A stretch of 7,052 nt of DNA from CAYSLA01 sp964431685 (GTDB lineage Bacteria; Armatimonadota; UBA5829), in contig CAYSLA010000176.1 of assembly GCA_964431685.1 (NCBI GenBank), positions 1-7,052 on the forward strand. Direction: 5' to 3'. Position 1 is the first letter of the stretch. The number at the start of each line of letters is the position of its first letter. This document shows positions 3,977 through 7,052 of this stretch, one piece after another. The notes under the pieces were generated by a model. It saw nothing but the letters and a program-made list of their open reading frames with translations, had not been told where the DNA came from and searched no databases. A program made the position numbers and the translations under genes.

Positions 3977-6299
3977 CGCGGCGTGCCGCAACCTCTTCAG
4001 TCGTGAGGAACCGCTGCAGCACACGGAAAGCCGCAATGTCGCCTCGGAAGTGACCCGCAGCCCGGATTCCGCCAGCCCAGAGAGCGGGGCCGCCAAGGGC
4101 GCTCTCCTTGTCCGACCGCAGCCCATGGATGGGCACTTCTGCCGCGTCCTGCTTGCCGTCCACGTACAGACGCAGCTCACTGCCCGTGAACACGGCGACG
4201 ACATGATGCCAGCTGCGGGCCGTCAATGCCGTGCGTCCCTCAACCACTACCTCCTTCCGCTGTTGGTCCAGACGCAGCAGCCGCAACGTCCCGCCCGGCA
4301 TCAGCACGAGGCTGAGCACGGGTTCACTCGAATCGAAAAGGGTCTGTGTGCGCTGGGTGTCGCCCGGTCGCAGGAGGAGTTCGACAGTCGCCGGGCCAGG
4401 CGGCATGAAGATCGGCCCGTAGCGAACCGCGTCATCGGCGCCGTCGAAGCTGAGAAACCAGGGCCCGTCGCCATCCTGATCGATGGCGGGTCGGGTCTCC
4501 CCATCCGGGAGCGCCAGGTCGCGCCGCAACCAGCCGCGGTCGGCGAGCTTATCGCCGGGTGCGACGATCAGGTCCGTGACCGTTGCCGGGTCCACGTAAG
4601 GCTCGTTCTTGAGCAGGCGCGGCGGTCCGAGCAGTGTCGGCGTTGGGAAGACGAACGTGTTGTCCTGCATACGGATGACTGCCGTGTAGCGGTCCACCTG
4701 GTCAACAATGTTGCGCTTCAGGTTGCCATCCGCGTAGGGCATTGGACTCCAGCCCGGCCCGGGGTAGAAGTCCTCGACGAAACCTGCACGCAGCTGCCCG
4801 GGCGTCAGCGCTGGCGACAATGAGTTCGCCTCGCGTTCCAGCACTGCGCAGGCCACATCGTCCCACGGCAGGCCAGCGACGCGGATCGTCCGGGGATAGG
4901 TTGCCTGGCCCGGGTCGGCCGTCACCTCGACCCGCGCGACAACTCCCGTCCGGATGCGATGCAGCGGCACGTGCAGCCAACGTCGCGCCACTTGTTCGCC
5001 GTTGCGCACCATAGCGAAGGGCGCCGCCGGACCGTCCGGCAGCCGGACCGACTCACCATCAACTGTGATTCGGGCAGCAGGCACAGCGTAGCCGTCCTGG
5101 TCAAGCCCGCCGCTGTGCCAGAACCGCCATACTACATGCCCGGGTAGCACCTCAGGCGTCGGCTCGATCAGCTTGACATGCGTTGTTCCGTTCAACACCA
5201 GCGTCGCCTGCGCCTGAAACCGCCGCGCCAGATCCTCGCGCGATTCCGTCCCGGTCATCTCAGGTCTCAACAGCACGAGCTCAAGCTCGACTGCTTCGGT
5301 GGCAGCCACGGCCTTGCGATAACTCAGGAACGCCTTGGGGCTGGTGAGGGCAGGCCACTGCCCGGTCTTCCAGCGCGTACCGAAGTAGGCGTTCAAATCC
5401 AGGAACGTGTAGGTGCTGTTGGCCGAACACTCCTGCTCGGTGGCCTCGGTGTAGTCGTTCAGCGTACTGAGGTAAACGAAATCAGGGGAGTGCGCGATGC
5501 TCTGCAACCAGTTCCGGCGGAACTTCTCCGTGCCTTGCGGATCATGGATGATCCCTTGGCGTGTTGACCCAATGTAACCCGGGATGATGCTCCCGCCGAA
5601 CAGCTTGGGGGGCGTGTATGAGCGGGCGCGTTCGATGAGTTCGGGTAGGCCGGCGGAGTCCAGGTCAACGAAGTTGTAGAGGCCCTGCACCGGCTCGAAG
5701 TCGTCGGGGACTACCGGGCGGTTCACGTAGTTGGCGAACAAATCCGAGATCACCAGGTACTTCGCCCCGACCTCGGACGCCGCCGCAAGGCGTTGGCGCC
5801 AGACATCACCGCCATGGACACCGAACGTCATGACCACGATGCGGTCACCCGCGCGCAGCAGGTTCGGGTGGTTGCGCAACGCCTCGTTCTTCCAGAGATC
5901 AGCGAGGAAGGTGGACCCCGTCTCCGGCATGTTGTCCATCATGGGCAGAACGCGCACGCCCGTACCAATGGCGCGCGCTGCTTCCGCAGTCTCAAACAGC
6001 ACGCTGGGGGAAATGTCGTCAAAGTAGCAGTGGTCGATGGCGTCGATGCCCGCCGCCCTCACGTCTTCGAACCAGGCTCTCGGGAAGCGCGGGCGCGCGT
6101 CCAGACCGGTCTCGGCGTCTGGCAGGTCGGACGGCACCAACGGCGCGTTCTCGTAGAATCCCGAACCAATGTAACCGGATGGCTGCCTGAATCCTGGCCG
6201 GAAGCGCGCCGAGTGCGGCGTGCCCCAGAGCATGGCACTCCCGATGATGACTCTCGGAAAAGGCGGTGAAGCACTGGCGTCGGCCGGATGGGTTGGCAT
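3936..6299 (-). CDS. GH71/GH99-like glycoside hydrolase with C-terminal LamG domain
   Basis: The 787-residue protein starts at the ATG at 6297-6299, with GGAGG five bases upstream; the frame is open to an ATG at 6371, which would add 24 residues but has a poorer ribosome site. Residues about 15-345 look like a TIM-barrel glycoside hydrolase near GH71/GH99: WFEDVRAAGIDAIDHCYFDD (76-95), VRVLPMMDN (116-123), IVVMTFGVHGGDVW (154-167) and VYLSTLNDYTEATEQE (275-290), the last in the place of the WNDYxE/WNEWxE stretch. A middle beta-rich part follows (about 345-610), then a LamG/concanavalin-like domain (617-770) with SWHHVVAVF and LRLYVDGK. GH71 enzymes act on alpha-1,3-glucans, but the substrate here is not determined. 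No signal peptide is evident, which is odd for a polysaccharide-binding protein. Base composition is GC-rich, unlike its neighbours, and the last 12 residues come from the IS end. Confidence 0.7.
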   Translation of the reverse strand: MPTHPADASASPPFPRVIIGSAMLWGTPHSARFRPGFRQPSGYIGSGFYENAPLVPSDLPDAETGLDARPRFPRAWFEDVRAAGIDAIDHCYFDDISPSVLFETAEAARAIGTGVRVLPMMDNMPETGSTFLADLWKNEALRNHPNLLRAGDRIVVMTFGVHGGDVWRQRLAAASEVGAKYLVISDLFANYVNRPVVPDDFEPVQGLYNFVDLDSAGLPELIERARSYTPPKLFGGSIIPGYIGSTRQGIIHDPQGTEKFRRNWLQSIAHSPDFVYLSTLNDYTEATEQECSANSTYTFLDLNAYFGTRWKTGQWPALTSPKAFLSYRKAVAATEAVELELVLLRPEMTGTESREDLARRFQAQATLVLNGTTHVKLIEPTPEVLPGHVVWRFWHSGGLDQDGYAVPAARITVDGESVRLPDGPAAPFAMVRNGEQVARRWLHVPLHRIRTGVVARVEVTADPGQATYPRTIRVAGLPWDDVACAVLEREANSLSPALTPGQLRAGFVEDFYPGPGWSPMPYADGNLKRNIVDQVDRYTAVIRMQDNTFVFPTPTLLGPPRLLKNEPYVDPATVTDLIVAPGDKLADRGWLRRDLALPDGETRPAIDQDGDGPWFLSFDGADDAVRYGPIFMPPGPATVELLLRPGDTQRTQTLFDSSEPVLSLVLMPGGTLRLLRLDQQRKEVVVEGRTALTARSWHHVVAVFTGSELRLYVDGKQDAAEVPIHGLRSDKESALGGPALWAGGIRAAGHFRGDIAAFRVLQRFLTTEEVAARRAPKQSSPPCRNNP

Positions 6300-6367
6300 G
6301 GGAACCTCCTGGGCGTACGTGCCCACGGACCCCATCAGCGCGGCTTTGGCGGAAGCCCTACTGTCTC

Positions 6368-6787
6368 TCATCTCGGGAAAATGCCCCCCACCTCGTCGCT
6401 GGCCTCCCCGACCACGCGCAGCAGTTGCTGCCGCAGAGCCTCGCCAATTGTCTTCACTCCGGGCGTTCGCTTGATGTATTGGAAGCTGCCCTCACCCTGA
6501 TAATACGCAAGCAGCGCGATGACGTTTCTTCCTTGTCGAATGTATGAAGAGACAGCTAGAGTGTCGTAGGTTTTTAGGTCAGGGAAATCGTGAAACTGGC
6601 CGCAGTCGACGAAGCAACCGTTTATCCAAAGGGCATAGTTCGAATCGACGCTCACAAGAAGTTTGGCATCGTCCGGCTCTTCAACTTGAATCTCATGCCG
6701 AAACTCCACATACTGATTGGCTGATTCCTCAATTGAATAAGGCCATACCCAGCTTGCACATGAAAACACGTTCACAGACCGACTCAT
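6368..6787 (-). pseudogene. Alpha-L-rhamnosidase-like N-terminal fragment with foreign tail
   Basis: Residues 1-111 match the N-terminal beta-sandwich of GH78 alpha-L-rhamnosidase-like proteins: WVWPYSIEESANQYVEFRHE, then LLVSVDSNYALWINGCFVDCGQF, YDTLAVSSYIRQGRNVIALL and YYQGEGSFQYIKRTPGV. The ATG at 6785-6787 has AAGGAG just upstream. After Val111 (about 6455) the frame enters GC-rich DNA and adds 28 unrelated residues (from KTIGEALRQQLLRV on) before TGA at 6368-6370. The catalytic (alpha/alpha)6 barrel is absent, so the product cannot be a working rhamnosidase. The foreign tail reads like a genuine C-terminus of another protein; an ATG overlaps its stop (ATGA, 6368-6371). The identity of the N-terminal part is fairly secure; the tail is unassigned. 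Confidence 0.72.
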
Positions 6788-6898
6788 TGATACTCCTTAA
6801 ATCGGGATTACCCATATAAATTTGCTCGTCCCATTCGCGAGCGTTCCCATTTCACGGATAGACTTCTTGAGGCGTCATTACCTGGAGGCTACCCCGTG

Positions 6899-6935
6899 GG
6901 CAGTCGGCTCTAACTCATCGTTGTGGCCGACTGCC
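6899..6935. repeat. Perfect 10-bp inverted repeat in the rhamnosidase leader
   Basis: GGCAGTCGGC (6899-6908) and GCCGACTGCC (6926-6935) are exact reverse complements around a 17-base loop. The stem is GC-rich and stable. No T-run follows on either strand, so a simple intrinsic terminator is unlikely. It lies between the possible promoter and the gene start, about 110 bases before the ATG, and could act as a leader hairpin or operator. Confidence 0.5.
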
Positions 6936-6950
6936 ATTCTAGTCTAAACG

Positions 6951-6988
6951 CCAACCAGAATATGGTTGGTAAGCGCTTAAAGGCGCAA
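6951..6988 (-). promoter_or_regulatory. Possible promoter overlapped by a LacI/CcpA-type operator
   Basis: On the minus strand TTGCGC (6988-6983) and CATATT (6964-6959) are 18 bases apart and could be weak -35 and -10 boxes. In the spacer lies the perfect palindrome TAAGCGCTTA (6970-6979), the core of LacI/GalR-family operators and of catabolite-response elements (TGTAAGCGCTTACA). Directly beside it, CCAACCA (6951-6957) and TGGTTGG (6963-6969) form a 7-bp inverted repeat over the -10 position. A sugar-responsive LacI-type repressor would fit the downstream glycoside hydrolase gene. No regulator gene is in the window, so this is inferred from the motif and its position. Confidence 0.45.
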
Positions 6989-7052
6989 ACGGAATTCCCT
7001 TCGCCTTAGTAAGCGGAACCTATCCCACCGACCGAACTGCCGAAGTTGAAGC

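Larger units (their letters stand above)
6788..7052. other. Non-coding upstream region of the rhamnosidase-like fragment
   Basis: No supportable gene lies in these 265 bases. They hold the leader and probable control region of the minus-strand rhamnosidase-like gene: a 10-bp hairpin, a 7-bp hairpin and a 10-bp palindrome, annotated separately. Bases 6990-7052 show only short open frames and nothing recognisable. Confidence 0.5.

Noticed and set aside
4050..4823. 257-codon plus-strand frame inside the GH71/GH99-like gene
   Set aside because: It is the antisense shadow of a GC-rich gene; the minus-strand product has recognisable domains and a good ribosome site.

Overview
The window is a mosaic of accessory bacterial DNA. 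Every intact gene I can support lies on the minus strand. Paired toxin-antitoxin modules, a PIG-L deacetylase next to a GlcN6P-deaminase-like gene, an alpha-L-rhamnosidase-like start and a large GH71/GH99-like protein with a C-terminal LamG domain suggest a carbohydrate-degrading bacterium of the Planctomycetes/Verrucomicrobia/Lentisphaerae type or a similar uncultured lineage. That placement rests on gene content only.

Left part (1-2180): possibly the last codons of a plus-strand gene (1-95), then about 560 bases without a convincing gene but with a strong 14-bp inverted repeat (202-312). Two type II/VII-like toxin-antitoxin modules follow in tandem on the minus strand: MntA-HepT (662-1320; antitoxin first, 4-nt overlap) and HigB-HigA (1435-2119; toxin first, 11-nt overlap). 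Each has its own promoter-like sequence, and the MntA promoter carries a perfect 10-bp inverted repeat at the predicted transcript start.

Middle part (2165-3976): gene fragments and insertion-sequence scars. A plus-strand C-terminal piece with a CxxC...CxxC zinc ribbon meets an unassigned minus-strand reading frame. A GlcN6P-deaminase-like gene is cut after about 35 residues by a solo IS end (2549-2653). Upstream of it is an intact PIG-L deacetylase (2763-3554). Next is a 300-bp relic of the same IS type (3677-3976) with matching terminal inverted repeats, the start and apparent end of its integrase-type transposase, and a large internal deletion. The right end of the relic matches the solo end at 2549-2653.

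Right part (3936-7052): a GC-rich segment (about 3977-6455) carries the GH71/GH99-like LamG protein. It is bounded on one side by the IS relic, which supplies the last dozen codons of the gene, and on the other by a broken alpha-L-rhamnosidase-like gene whose first 111 residues run in frame into GC-rich sequence. Upstream of the rhamnosidase fragment is a compact regulatory region with three perfect inverted repeats, one of them a LacI/CcpA-type core (TAAGCGCTTA) inside a possible promoter.

Overall this looks like a glycan-utilisation region repeatedly rearranged by one IS family and flanked by toxin-antitoxin genes. I see no clear new multi-gene system. The most informative signals are the IS ends that terminate and extend two different host genes, and the sharp composition change at a broken gene.
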